Shown: positions 42,010-50,996 of the stretch, in pieces
Layout: every line of letters starts with the position of its first letter
How positions within the stretch are numbered: position 1 is the stretch's first letter
Source: Streptomyces sp. Z26
Lineage (GTDB): Bacteria; Actinomycetota; Actinomycetes; Streptomycetales; Streptomycetaceae
NCBI RefSeq assembly: GCF_003665095.1
Contig: NZ_RCHV01000002.1
Location: forward strand, 5,398,501-5,462,500
DNA: 64,000 nucleotides
Reading direction: 5' to 3'
Position numbers and translations under genes: made by a program
Notes under the pieces: model-generated
The model's input: only the letters and a program-made list of their open reading frames with translations
What the model was told of the DNA's origin: nothing
The model's database searches: none

Positions 42010-44282
42010 CCAGCACCGGCGCACCGACCGCGGGCGCGACCCTCCGTCTGCTCGACAAGGCGGACAAGGAAATCGTCAAACTGGACCGGGCGATAGTCGG
42101 CGCGGTCTACAAGTTCCAGCACGAGTTCCGGAAGAACCCCGATGCGCCGGGTTTCGATCTCAAACAGCTCAAGGGGCACGAGCGGCTGTGGTCTGCGCGG
42201 GTCAACCGCGAGTACCGGGCGCTGCTGGTGCGGCTCGGTGGCAACGACTGGTTGCTGGTCTCCGTCAAACACCGCGGCCACGTCCACCGCAACCTCGACC
42301 GGTTCGCGTACGGCATCAACCAGATCACGGGCGCGATCGAGTACGTCGACCTCCAAGTGGTGGAGGAGGACGTACTGGGCCCCGAGGGGGCCGCCCGGCG
42401 TGCCGGTACCACCGTCGACGCCGCTCCGCGGCCTGTCCTGGACGCACCGCTGTTCGCCGCGTACACGCCGGAGCAACTGGCCGGCCTGGGCGTTGCCGAG
42501 CCGCTGATCCCGGTCGTCCTCAAACTCACCACGGACGACGAGCTGCTGGGCCTCGCCGAGTACGCCCCACGGCACACGGGAGAGGTGCTGTTGCGGCTGC
42601 GTGACGGTGTCCCGTACGAGCAGGTCATGCGGGAGGTCACCGCACCGGTCGCGCTTGAGCCCGGGGGAGCCCCGGAGCGTGACACCGTCGAGGACTGGCG
42701 GACGGCAGCGGACCGCTCGCAGGCCGTGGTGATCACCGATGACGAGTCGCTGCGGAGCATCCTTGAAGAGGGCGACTTCGGCCGGTGGAAGGTCTTCCTG
42801 CACCCCACTCAGGAAAAGTTGGTGCGGCGCAGGTGCTCCGGGCCCGCACGTGTGAGCGGTGGCCCCGGGACGGGAAAGACGATCGTCGCCCTGCACCGGG
42901 TGAAACACCTCGTCGATCAGCTGCCCGCCGGCCACACCAAGCCGGTTCTCCTCACCACCTTCAACAAGAACCTCGCGGCCGACCTGCGCTCCCGCCTTCT
43001 GTCGCTCGGTGGGCCGCAGACACTCGCGCGCGTCGACATCCTCCATGTCGACCGGCTGGCGCAGCGTGTGGTGAGCGAGGCCGATCCAGGGAATCCGAAA
43101 CGGAGGATCGACGACACCCAGGCACTCCGCGAGTGGCGGCAGCTGCTCGTGGAGACAGGTGAGAGCCGATGGGACGCCGAGTTCCTCAGCGACGAGTGGA
43201 ACCAGGTCATTCTCGGCCAGGCCGTAGTGTCACGCGTCGAGTACTTCCGGGCCCGGCGTGCGGGACGGGGCCGCAGCGTCACACGTCCCGAGCGGGCCGA
43301 GATCTGGCAGCTCGCCGAGCGTTTCGCCCAGCGGCTCGACGGCAAGAAGCTGGAGACCCACCGGCAAGTGGCCGAGCGGGCGGCCCAGTTGGAGATCGCC
43401 CGCCAGCACAAGATCGAGGAACGCCGCCGTCAGGACGAGGAGCGAGGCGGGCCGGGCAACATCCACGTGGAATCGGGAACCGGAGCGTGGCTGCGTCACC
43501 GGTACCGGCACATCATCGTGGACGAGGCACAGGATCTCGGACCCGCCCACTGGAAGATGCTGCGGGCCATGGTGCCCCAGGAGCCCGACGACCTCTTCCT
43601 CGTCGGTGACACGCACCAGAGGATCTACGACAACCAGGTCACCCTCGGAAGCCTGGGTGTCAACATCCGGGGGCGCTCGTCGAAACTGACGCTCAGCTAC
43701 CGCACCACACGCGAGATCCTGGGCACGGCGATCGGAATCCTGGAGGGCACCGAGTTCGACGACCTCGACGGCAGCACCGAAGACCTCGCCGGATACCGGT
43801 CCGTACTGCACGGTGCACGCCCCTCGCTGCGGAGCGCGGACAGCTGGGACCAGGAGCTCGACCTCGTCGTGGAGCAGGTGCAGGCGTGGCACGACGTCCC
43901 GCGGGAGTCCGTCGCGGTCTGCGTGCCCACCAACGAGAAGGTCGACGAGGTGATGGCGCGGTTGAGTCGCCGCGGCATCACGTCCACCAAGATCACGGGT
44001 GACGGAGTGCGGGGAGCTGAGGGGGTGCACGTGGGCACCATGTACCTCTTCAAGGGCCTGGAGTTCCGGCGTATGATCATCGCCGGTGTCTCGGAGGGCC
44101 TCGTCCCCCGCACGGCCGTGGACGCCTGGGAACGGACGGACCGGCTGCGCCACCGGCGCGAACTCCAGCGGGCCCGCTCCCTGCTGTTCGTCGCGGCCAC
44201 CAGGGCGAGGGACGCACTCACCATCTCCTGGAACGGCGAGCCCAGCCGGTTCCTCCGCCCCTTCGGAGCGAAGGCCCGCTGA
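42006..44282 (+). CDS. UvrD-like helicase with RelE-like N-terminal domain
   Basis: A 758-residue superfamily 1 helicase. Walker A is VSGGPGTGKTIVALHRVKHL around residue 285, motif II is IIVDEAQDLGPAHWKML around 505, motif III-like is FLVGDTHQRIYDNQ, and the UvrD C-terminal part has YLFKGLEFRRMIIAGVSEG and ARSLLFVAATRARDALTISW. Residues ~30-115 resemble RelE/ParE toxins: FQHEFRKNPDAPGFDLKQLKG, then WSARVNREYRALLV and WLLVSVKHRGHVHRNLDRF. It is co-translated with the giant DUF1998 helicase by an ATGA overlap, so the two probably form one defence module. The open frame upstream is a shadow of the previous gene. Confidence 0.83.
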   Translation: MTSTGAPTAGATLRLLDKADKEIVKLDRAIVGAVYKFQHEFRKNPDAPGFDLKQLKGHERLWSARVNREYRALLVRLGGNDWLLVSVKHRGHVHRNLDRFAYGINQITGAIEYVDLQVVEEDVLGPEGAARRAGTTVDAAPRPVLDAPLFAAYTPEQLAGLGVAEPLIPVVLKLTTDDELLGLAEYAPRHTGEVLLRLRDGVPYEQVMREVTAPVALEPGGAPERDTVEDWRTAADRSQAVVITDDESLRSILEEGDFGRWKVFLHPTQEKLVRRRCSGPARVSGGPGTGKTIVALHRVKHLVDQLPAGHTKPVLLTTFNKNLAADLRSRLLSLGGPQTLARVDILHVDRLAQRVVSEADPGNPKRRIDDTQALREWRQLLVETGESRWDAEFLSDEWNQVILGQAVVSRVEYFRARRAGRGRSVTRPERAEIWQLAERFAQRLDGKKLETHRQVAERAAQLEIARQHKIEERRRQDEERGGPGNIHVESGTGAWLRHRYRHIIVDEAQDLGPAHWKMLRAMVPQEPDDLFLVGDTHQRIYDNQVTLGSLGVNIRGRSSKLTLSYRTTREILGTAIGILEGTEFDDLDGSTEDLAGYRSVLHGARPSLRSADSWDQELDLVVEQVQAWHDVPRESVAVCVPTNEKVDEVMARLSRRGITSTKITGDGVRGAEGVHVGTMYLFKGLEFRRMIIAGVSEGLVPRTAVDAWERTDRLRHRRELQRARSLLFVAATRARDALTISWNGEPSRFLRPFGAKAR

Positions 44283-44448
44283 GGAACCTCGGTGGCAGTG
44301 GTCCGAGGGGCAGCCGCAGGCGAAACTCTGATCACGGCCTGAGCCGGGGACTCCACTTCCCGGCCCCCGGCCGGGCGCGCGCTCCGGGGCGTCGTGACGA
44401 CCCGGGACCCGTACGCCCGTTCGCGCGTGCGCCACAATGAGCCCACGA

Positions 44449-44597
44449 GGCGACGGGAACCAGGAAGCCGGTGCGAATCCGGCGCGGTCCCGCCACTGTG
44501 ACCGGGTAGCGACCCTCCCGCACGCCACCGCCCGCTGACGCGGACGGGAAGGCGGAGGCGAGCGACGATCCGGGAGCCAGGAGACTGACCCGTCGCC
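44449..44597 (+). ncRNA. Cobalamin (adenosylcobalamin) riboswitch
   Basis: The conserved core is intact: AAGCCGGTGCGAATCCGG followed by CGCGGTCCCGCCACTGTGAC at 44465-44502, and the B12 box AGCCAGGAGACTGACC at 44575-44590. The closing P1 helix is perfect: GGCGACGGG (44449-44457) pairs with CCCGTCGCC (44589-44597). The platform to the GTG start (44639) includes a GGGG...CCCC hairpin and the RBS GGAGAGGA. It should switch off the ABC transporter when cobalamin is abundant. Confidence 0.95.
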
Positions 44598-44638
44598 GGT
44601 CTGCTGTCAGGGGCGAGGACACCCCGGAGAGGATCGAT

Positions 44639-46240
44639 GTGACGACGCATGCCCGGACGGGGACGGGGCCACCGGCGGCGGGTACGGGACCGGCACCGGC
44701 ACCGGCCGTGGGCCGACCGCCCGGAAGGCGCGGGGTGTTGGCCGCCGGGGGAGCGCTGGCGCTCGGCGGGGCGGGGCTGCTCACCGGCTGCGGCGGCGAC
44801 ACCAGGGACGGCGGCGGTGGCGACCGCTTCCGGGCGGCGTTCACCTCGGGCGGCTCGCAGGAGACCCTCGACCCGCACGTCGCGCCCAACTTCGTCGACC
44901 AGGCCCGCGCGAAGGCCCTCTACGACACGCTCGGCACGTACGCCGACGACATGTCCGTACGTCCGCGGCTGGCCCGTTCCTGGGAGAGCGACGCGTCGGG
45001 CACCCGGTGGCGGGTGCTGCTGCGCGAGGCGTCGTGGCACGACGGGAAGCCGGTGACCGCGAAGGACGTCCTCCACAGCTACCGGCGCGCCGCCGACCCG
45101 GAGACCGGCTCGCCCTCGCAGGTGCTGCTGTCGGCGATCGACTTCGACGCCAGCCGGGCGGACGGCGCGCGCTCCGTCGTACTGGTGCTGAAGGCGCCGA
45201 ACTTCGCGTTCCCCACCGTCTTCGCGGGCCCCGGCACCGAGATCGTGCCGGACGGGACGACGGACTTCCGGAAGCCCGTCGGCTCCGGGCCCTTCACGTA
45301 CGTCTCGTTCACCCCCGGCGGCACCGCCCGCTACCGCCGCTGGGCGGACCACTGGGACGGCGCCCCGCACGTCGCGGAGCTGGAGATCGTTCCCGCGAAC
45401 GAGGAGTCGGCGCGGCTCAACGCGCTCCTCTCCGGCCAGGTGCACTACGCCGCCGACATGGCGGGCGCCTCCGTGGAACGGCTGCGGCAGGACGGCGCCA
45501 CGCGCCTGCTGACCGCGGAACGGGCGACCGCGCAGCAACTCCTGCTGCGTACGGGCCGCGCGCCGTTCGACGACCCCCGGCTGATCCGCGCCGTACGGCT
45601 CGGCATCGACCGCGAGGCGCTGGTACGGATCGCGCTCGCCGGGCACGGCGAGCCGGGCGACGACCTGTTCGGGCTGGGCCTGCACGGCTACCCGGAAGGG
45701 CTCGCGCCCGAGGAGCGGGACGTGGACGAGGCGCGGCGGCTGGTGCGCGAGGCGGGCGCGGACGGGCTGCGGTTCACGGTGGAGACCAGCTCCGTGGACG
45801 CCGCGTGGGAGCCCGCCGCCGACCTGATGGCGCGGCAGCTCGCGGAGGTGGGGCTGCGGATGTCCGTCAACACCCGCGCCTCCAGCACGTACTTCAGCGA
45901 GATCCGCACGAAGGGCGTCGCCGCCTTCAACACCACCTCGACGCTGCCCGTCTCCGACTTCCTCCAGCAGCGGGTGCGCGGCGGCGCGGCGCGCAACCAG
46001 ACGCAGTACGCCTCGGGGAGGTTCGACGCGCTCCTCGACCGGGCCCGTACCACCCGCGACGAGCGGGAGCGGCTCGGTCTGCTCGCGCGCGCCCAGCGGC
46101 TGGCGCGCGCCGAGTCGGGGCTGCTGGTCTGGGCGTTCTCCGACGCGAACGACGCGGTCGCCCGCTCCGTACGCGGCCTGCGCGCCGCGCCCCCCAACTC
46201 CCGCGACTGGGCCCGCTTCGACCGGGTCCGCGTCGGCTGA
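44639..46240 (+). CDS. ABC transporter substrate-binding lipoprotein, family 5 (NikA/OppA-like)
   Basis: A 533-residue family-5 solute-binding protein. The N-terminus has a twin-arginine-like pair (RPPGRRGVLAAGG) and lipobox LLTGC with Cys51, so it is probably exported and lipid-anchored. Typical family-5 stretches are ETLDPHVAPNFVDQARAKALYDTLGTYADD, LRPRLARSWESDASGTRWRVLLREASWHDG (read with MSVRP before it) and GSGPFTYVSF. GTG start 42 nt after the riboswitch. Family-5 proteins bind peptides or nickel/cobalt complexes. Because a cobalamin riboswitch controls the operon, cobalt or nickel (or a corrinoid precursor) is the best guess, not a peptide. Confidence 0.87.
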   Translation: MTTHARTGTGPPAAGTGPAPAPAVGRPPGRRGVLAAGGALALGGAGLLTGCGGDTRDGGGGDRFRAAFTSGGSQETLDPHVAPNFVDQARAKALYDTLGTYADDMSVRPRLARSWESDASGTRWRVLLREASWHDGKPVTAKDVLHSYRRAADPETGSPSQVLLSAIDFDASRADGARSVVLVLKAPNFAFPTVFAGPGTEIVPDGTTDFRKPVGSGPFTYVSFTPGGTARYRRWADHWDGAPHVAELEIVPANEESARLNALLSGQVHYAADMAGASVERLRQDGATRLLTAERATAQQLLLRTGRAPFDDPRLIRAVRLGIDREALVRIALAGHGEPGDDLFGLGLHGYPEGLAPEERDVDEARRLVREAGADGLRFTVETSSVDAAWEPAADLMARQLAEVGLRMSVNTRASSTYFSEIRTKGVAAFNTTSTLPVSDFLQQRVRGGAARNQTQYASGRFDALLDRARTTRDERERLGLLARAQRLARAESGLLVWAFSDANDAVARSVRGLRAAPPNSRDWARFDRVRVG

Positions 46241-46241
46241 G

Positions 46242-47189
46242 GTGCGCGCGTACGTCGTGCGGCGCTGCCTGTTGGCGCTGCTCCAGTGCCTGGTGGTGCT
46301 CGTCGCCGTGTTCGTCGTGGGCACCCGGCTGCCCGGCGACACGGCGGACGTGCTCCGCGGTGAACTCGGCACGCCCGAACAGGTCGAGGCGCTGCGCGCC
46401 CGGCTGGGCCTCGACGAGCCCGCGCCCGCGCGCTTCGCGCACTGGCTCGGCCGTCTGTTCACCGGGGACCTCGGCACCTCCCTCACCACGGGCGTGCCCG
46501 TCGGGGACGACCTCGGCCGCCGCGCCGGGGTCACGTTGGCGCTGGGCGTGCCCGCGCTGCTGCTCGTCACCGTGCTGGCGCCGCTCGTGGGCACGGTGTC
46601 GGGCCTGCGCGAGGGCAGCCGCCCGGACCGGGCGTTGAACGCGGCCGCGCTGGTGCTGCACTCCGTACCGGAGTTCGTGCTCGGGCTGCTGCTCGTCGCG
46701 TCGCTGTCGCTGTGGGCGGGGCTGCTGCCCGCCACCGCCGTCGGCATGGAGCCGGGCGACCTGCTGGCGCGGCCCGCCGTACTGGTGCTGCCCGTCACCG
46801 TCCTCACCGCGCGCCACCTGTGCGACCTGGCCCGGCAGGTGCGGGCGGGCGTCGCCGCGCAGCGGCACGGCGCGGTCGCCGAGCACCTGCGGCTGCTCGG
46901 GCTGCGGGAACGTACGGTCGTGCTGCGCCACGTGCTGCCCGGCGCGCTGGGGGCGGCGGCGCAGCAGTACGCGCGCTGCGTGGAGGGGCTGCTCGGCGGC
47001 GCGGTGCTGGTGGAGGCGCTGTTCGGGCTGCGCGGCCTGGGCGACGGCTTCGTGGAGGCCGTGCAGAACCGGGACCTGCCGCTGGTGCAGACGTACGCGC
47101 TGCTGTTCGCCGGGACGGCCGTCGCGGTGAACCTGGTGGCGGACCTGGTCGCCCACCGGCTCGCGCCGCGCCGGGAGTTGACGGCGTGA
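46242..47189 (+). CDS. ABC transporter permease, NikB/DppB type
   Basis: A 315-residue membrane permease of the dipeptide/nickel subfamily. The first membrane segment is CLLALLQCLVVLVAVFVVGTRLPGD with the typical following 'TADVLRGELGTPEQVEALRARLGLDEPAPARFAHWLGRLFTGDLGTSLTTG' region described by position rather than quoted. The coupling loop is AEHLRLLGLRERTVVLRH. GTG start 1 bp after the binding-protein stop. It pairs with the next permease. Confidence 0.9.
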   Translation: MRAYVVRRCLLALLQCLVVLVAVFVVGTRLPGDTADVLRGELGTPEQVEALRARLGLDEPAPARFAHWLGRLFTGDLGTSLTTGVPVGDDLGRRAGVTLALGVPALLLVTVLAPLVGTVSGLREGSRPDRALNAAALVLHSVPEFVLGLLLVASLSLWAGLLPATAVGMEPGDLLARPAVLVLPVTVLTARHLCDLARQVRAGVAAQRHGAVAEHLRLLGLRERTVVLRHVLPGALGAAAQQYARCVEGLLGGAVLVEALFGLRGLGDGFVEAVQNRDLPLVQTYALLFAGTAVAVNLVADLVAHRLAPRRELTA

Positions 47190-48025
47190 GCGCGCCCGAC
47201 GGGCCGTACGCGCCGCCCCGCGCGCGGCGCCCCCGCCTCCCGTGGGCCGCCCTGGTGCTGCTGGGCGTGCCGGTGCTCCTCGCCGTACTGGGGCCGCTGC
47301 TGTACGGGGGCGACCTCGCCCCGGCGGACGGCGCCCTGCCGTCGCGGCCGCCCGGCGGCCAACACCCTCTCGGCACGGACGTGTTGGGCCGCGACGTGCT
47401 GGGGCTCGTGCTCCGGGGCGGCGCGTCGGTGGTGGGCGGCGCCGTCGCGGCGCTCGCGGTGGGCATGGCCGTCGGGGTGCCGCTGGGGCTGCTCGCCGCC
47501 GGGCCGAGCCGCCGCCTGGACGAGGTCGTCATGCGTACCTCCGACGTCCTGCTCGCCTTCCCCGGCCTGCTGGTGCTGATGACGCTGGCCGCGACGGGCC
47601 ACCGCGCGTGGGGCTGGCCGGTCGCGGTCGCCGGGCTGCTCCAGGTCCCGGCCGTCGCCCGGCTCGTACGGGGGGCCGCGCTCGCGCCCGGGGCCCGTAC
47701 GGTCGTCGAGGCGTTGCGCATGCAGGGCCACGGCTGGGCGTACGTCCAACTGCGGCACCTGGTACGGGAGTCGGCCGGGCCGCTCGCCACGGACGCGGCC
47801 GGGCGCTTCACCACCGTGCTGTACCTGCTGGCGTCCGCCAACTTCCTCGGCCTCGGGCTGCCCGCGTCCTCCCCGGACTGGGCCGTGCTGGTCGAGCGCA
47901 ACCGCGACGCCCTCTTCCTCCAGCCCGCGGCCGTCCTGGTGCCCGCCGGACTGCTGACGGCGCTGTGCGTGGGCGGCAACCTGCTGGTGGACCGGGCTCT
48001 CGCGCGCGGCAGGGGGCTCATGTGA
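47186..48025 (+). CDS. ABC transporter permease, NikC/DppC type
   Basis: A 279-residue permease. It has the family signature after the first membrane helix: HPLGTDVLGRDVLGLVLRGG, then VMRTSDVLLAFPGLLVLM (EAA region nearby: VVEALRMQGHGWAYVQLRH). The GTG start at 47186 overlaps the previous stop as GTGA and its stop overlaps the ATPase start as GTGA, so subunits are made in step. It forms the channel with the NikB-type partner. Confidence 0.9.
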   Translation: MSAPDGPYAPPRARRPRLPWAALVLLGVPVLLAVLGPLLYGGDLAPADGALPSRPPGGQHPLGTDVLGRDVLGLVLRGGASVVGGAVAALAVGMAVGVPLGLLAAGPSRRLDEVVMRTSDVLLAFPGLLVLMTLAATGHRAWGWPVAVAGLLQVPAVARLVRGAALAPGARTVVEALRMQGHGWAYVQLRHLVRESAGPLATDAAGRFTTVLYLLASANFLGLGLPASSPDWAVLVERNRDALFLQPAAVLVPAGLLTALCVGGNLLVDRALARGRGLM

Positions 48026-49683
48026 AAGGGGAGTACGCGGGCGGCGCCGACGCCGTACCGCTGCTGGAGGTCGACGGGCTCTCGGCGCACGCCGCGTCGG
48101 CGGCGCGTCCGCTGCTCGACGGGGTCGGGCTGACCGTACGGCCGTACGGCGTCGTGGCCGTCGTCGGGCCGTCCGGCAGCGGCAAGACCACGCTCGGGCT
48201 CGCCGCGCTCGGGGCGTCGCGCGCCGGGGTGCGGCTGGCCGGGCGCGTACGTCTGCACGGCGCGGACCTGCTGGCCCTCGCGCCGCCCGCGCGCCGCGCG
48301 GCGCGGGCGGGCCGCGCCGCCCATCTGCCGCAGCACCCGGAGTCGGTGCTCGACCCGGTGCGCCGGGTGGACGGCGTGCTCGCGGAGCTGGCCGGGCTGG
48401 CGGGGGCGACCGGTGCGGCGGGTCGCGGCCGCGCCGCGCGCCGGGCCGCCGCCGCGGCGGCCCTCACCGCCGCCGGGCTCGACCCGGCGGCGGTACGGCG
48501 GCGCTTCCCGCACCAGCTGTCCGGCGGCCAGCAGCAGCGGGTGGCGCTGGCCTCCGCGCTGGTGACGGGCGCGCGGCTGCTCGTCCTGGACGAGCCCACG
48601 AGCGGCCTGGACCCGGACCTCGCGCGCGCCCTCGGCCGTACGCTCCGGGCGCTCGCGGACGACGGCGCGGGCGTCCTGCTGCTCAGCCACGACCTGCCGA
48701 CGGTGCGCGCCGTCGCGGACCGGGTCGTGGTGCTGGCGGACGGGCGGGCGGTGGACGCGGGCGGTACGGCCGAGGTGCTGGGCGCCGGTACGGCCGGGGG
48801 CGCGCCCGCCGCCGTACGCCACCGGACCACGCGGGAACTGCTCGCGGCGGAGCGGCGTACGGCGGCGGGCGGCGCGGCTCGTACGGCGGCGGGCGGCGCG
48901 GCTCGTACGGCGGCGGGCCCGGTGGCGGGCGCGCCTCGGCCCGAAGGCGGCACGGCGGCGCGGGTCACGACGGAGGGGGTGACGGCGGTGGGGGTGGCCG
49001 TACGCCGCCGGTCCGCCGTACCGCTCGCCGGGCCGGTGACGTTGGCGTTCCCGCCCGGCAGCCGCACCGCGCTGCTCGGCCCGTCCGGCGCGGGCAAGAC
49101 GACGTTCGCCCGCGTACTGGCCGGGCTGACCGCGCCCACCTCGGGCGAGGTGCGCGAGAACGGGGTGCCGCTGCCCGTCCGCGTCCACCGCCGTCGCGCG
49201 ACGCAGCGCCGAGCCGTGCAGTACGTGCACCAGAACAGCGCCGACTCCTTCGAGACGCACCGTCCGCTGCTGCCTCAACTCGCGCACACCGCACGTCTGT
49301 TGCGCGGCCTCACCCCGGACGCGGCAACCGCCGAGGCGCTCGCGGCGGCGGAGGCGCTCGGCCTCGACGCCGCGCAACTCGCCCGCACCCCGGACCGGTT
49401 GTCCGGCGGCCAGCTCCAACGCTGCGCCCTGGTCCGGGCGTTGACGGCGCGTCCCGCGCTGCTGGTGTGCGACGAGGTGACGTCCGCGCTGGACACCGCC
49501 GCGCGGGAACGCGTACTCGGCGCGCTGCCCGGCCTGTTGGCCCCGGCGGCGACGGCCCTGCTCCTCGTCAGCCACGACGTGCCCGCCGTACGGGCCGTCG
49601 CGCAGGAGGCGGTGGTGTTCGCGGACGGGCGGTGCGTACGGCGGGGCCCGGTGGCCGAGGTGCTGCCCCCGGACATCGGCTAG
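48022..49683 (+). CDS. Fused tandem ABC ATPase (NikD-NikE-like)
   Basis: A 553-residue protein with two complete nucleotide-binding domains. Domain 1: Walker A GPSGSGKTT, signature LSGGQQQRVALA, Walker B LLVLDEPTSGLD, H-loop LLSHDLPTV. Domain 2: Walker A GPSGAGKTT, signature LSGGQLQRCALV, Walker B LLVCDEVTSALD, H-loop LVSHDVPAV. They are joined by a linker around residue 270-310 rich in GGAARTAAGG repeats, encoded by near-identical direct repeats. In nickel/dipeptide importers these are normally separate NikD and NikE or DppD and DppF. The stop overlaps the convergent P450 stop by 3 bp. Confidence 0.93.
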   Translation: MKGEYAGGADAVPLLEVDGLSAHAASAARPLLDGVGLTVRPYGVVAVVGPSGSGKTTLGLAALGASRAGVRLAGRVRLHGADLLALAPPARRAARAGRAAHLPQHPESVLDPVRRVDGVLAELAGLAGATGAAGRGRAARRAAAAAALTAAGLDPAAVRRRFPHQLSGGQQQRVALASALVTGARLLVLDEPTSGLDPDLARALGRTLRALADDGAGVLLLSHDLPTVRAVADRVVVLADGRAVDAGGTAEVLGAGTAGGAPAAVRHRTTRELLAAERRTAAGGAARTAAGGAARTAAGPVAGAPRPEGGTAARVTTEGVTAVGVAVRRRSAVPLAGPVTLAFPPGSRTALLGPSGAGKTTFARVLAGLTAPTSGEVRENGVPLPVRVHRRRATQRRAVQYVHQNSADSFETHRPLLPQLAHTARLLRGLTPDAATAEALAAAEALGLDAAQLARTPDRLSGGQLQRCALVRALTARPALLVCDEVTSALDTAARERVLGALPGLLAPAATALLLVSHDVPAVRAVAQEAVVFADGRCVRRGPVAEVLPPDIG

Positions 49684-50996
49684 ACGCTGCTCGGCAGCAC
49701 CGGGAGCGCCGCCAGCCTGCGGTGCAGGTAGCCGCCGCCCCACGTGAGGTCCGACAGCGGGAGGGCGGGCGTGAGACCGGGCCAGCGGGTGAGGAGCGCG
49801 GTCAGGGCGAGGGTCAGCTCCAGCCGGGCGAGGGCCGAGCCGGGGCAGTAGTGCGGGCCGAGACCGAAGGTCAGGTGCCGTCCGGCGGTGGCCCGTCCCG
49901 GATCGAGGGTGCCCGGGTCGGCGTGGTGGCGCGGGTCGTGGTTGGCGGCTGCGACGGACAGCAGCACGCCGCTGCCCCGGGGGATCACCGTGTCCCCGAA
50001 CCGTACGTCCGCCAGCGCCACCCGCTTCGTGCTGAACGGGCCGGGGGTGTCCCAGCGCAGCAGCTCGTCCACCGCGCCCGCGACCCGCTCGGGGTCCTCG
50101 CGCAGGGACCGCTGCACCTCGGGGTGCTCCAGCAGCGCCACTGTGCTCATGCCGATCGCCTGCACGGTGCTGTCGAACCCGGCCAGCAGCAGCATCGCCA
50201 GCAGCGAGGCCACCTCGTCCTCCGCGGCGCCGCCCTGCTCGTGCCAGGCGGCGAGCGTGCGGGACACCACGTCGTCGCCGGGCGCCGCCGTGCGGCGGGC
50301 CATCTCCCCGCGGACGAACGCGTCGATGCGGGCGACGCTCGCCTCGACGGCGGCGGGCGTGTACCGGCCCTTGTCCGCGAGGCACGCCACCGGCTCGTAC
50401 AGGGCGGCCCGTTCCTCCTCCCGTACGCCGAAGATCTCGCACAGCGACCGGAACGCGAGCGGCCGGGCGAAGGACTCCATCAGCTCCACCGGCCCGTCGC
50501 CGCGCGCCGCGTCGGCCGCGTCGAGGAGGTCGCGGGCGGCGGTCGCGATGCGCTCCCGGTAGGCGCCCATGCGCGCGGGGCTGAGGGCGGGGGCGGCGAG
50601 GCGGCGGATACGGGTGTGGTCCGGCGGGTCGTAGTTGACCAGCGTGACGTCGAGGGCGCGCCGCCGTACCTCCGGGTCGGGCGTACGGCCGCCGCTCAGC
50701 GACAGGCGCGGGTCGAGGAAACCGGCCCGTACGTCGTCCGCGCGCGTCACCAGCCAGGCCGGGCGGCCGGACGGCGTCCGTACCCGCGTCACCGGGCAGG
50801 TCTCGCGCAGCTCCGTGAGGATCTCGCCCGGCCGGGCCAGGAACGCGGCCCCCAGCGGCTCCGGCAGCGGTTCGGGGGCCGTGCCCCCTCCCGTGCCCGG
50901 CCCCGCTCCCGTACGTGGTTCCGGCCGCCGTACCGGGCAGCCCGGCGCGGCGGTGGCGGCGTCCGGCGGGGGTGCGGCGGCGGTCTCGGTGTCCAT
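49680..50996 (-). CDS. Cytochrome P450
   Basis: A 438-residue bacterial P450. The haem-binding loop is FGLGPHYCPGSALAR with the thiolate Cys384. The ExxR pair is in AVDELLRWDTPGP. The I-helix is LLLAGFDSTVQA. An N-terminal ~45-residue Pro/Ala/Gly-rich tail precedes the fold. ATG at 50996. The gene is divergent from the peptide precursor with a 346-bp intergenic region and converges head-on with the ABC ATPase (stop codons overlap). P450s make C-C, C-N and C-O cross-links or hydroxylations on RiPPs, so it is probably a tailoring enzyme of the adjacent cluster; an unrelated role cannot be excluded. Confidence 0.92.
   Translation of the reverse strand: MDTETAAAPPPDAATAAPGCPVRRPEPRTGAGPGTGGGTAPEPLPEPLGAAFLARPGEILTELRETCPVTRVRTPSGRPAWLVTRADDVRAGFLDPRLSLSGGRTPDPEVRRRALDVTLVNYDPPDHTRIRRLAAPALSPARMGAYRERIATAARDLLDAADAARGDGPVELMESFARPLAFRSLCEIFGVREEERAALYEPVACLADKGRYTPAAVEASVARIDAFVRGEMARRTAAPGDDVVSRTLAAWHEQGGAAEDEVASLLAMLLLAGFDSTVQAIGMSTVALLEHPEVQRSLREDPERVAGAVDELLRWDTPGPFSTKRVALADVRFGDTVIPRGSGVLLSVAAANHDPRHHADPGTLDPGRATAGRHLTFGLGPHYCPGSALARLELTLALTALLTRWPGLTPALPLSDLTWGGGYLHRRLAALPVLPSSV

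Noticed and set aside
38182..42024. 1280-residue minus-strand frame opposite the giant helicase
   Set aside because: High-GC shadow frame; the helicase, zinc and DUF1998 motifs are on the plus strand.
20001..44282. Complete BREX or canonical DISARM system
   Set aside because: No PglZ phosphatase, BrxC/PglY ATPase or phospholipase D gene is visible, so naming a complete known system is not supported.
43697..47758. 1353-residue minus-strand frame across UvrD, riboswitch and transporter
   Set aside because: It would cross the riboswitch and five well-supported plus-strand genes, with no family motif.
48851..48918. Repeats in the ATPase linker as a mobile or CRISPR-like array
   Set aside because: The near-identical GGCGCGGCTCGTACGGCGGC units are in-frame coding repeats of a linker, too few and without spacers.
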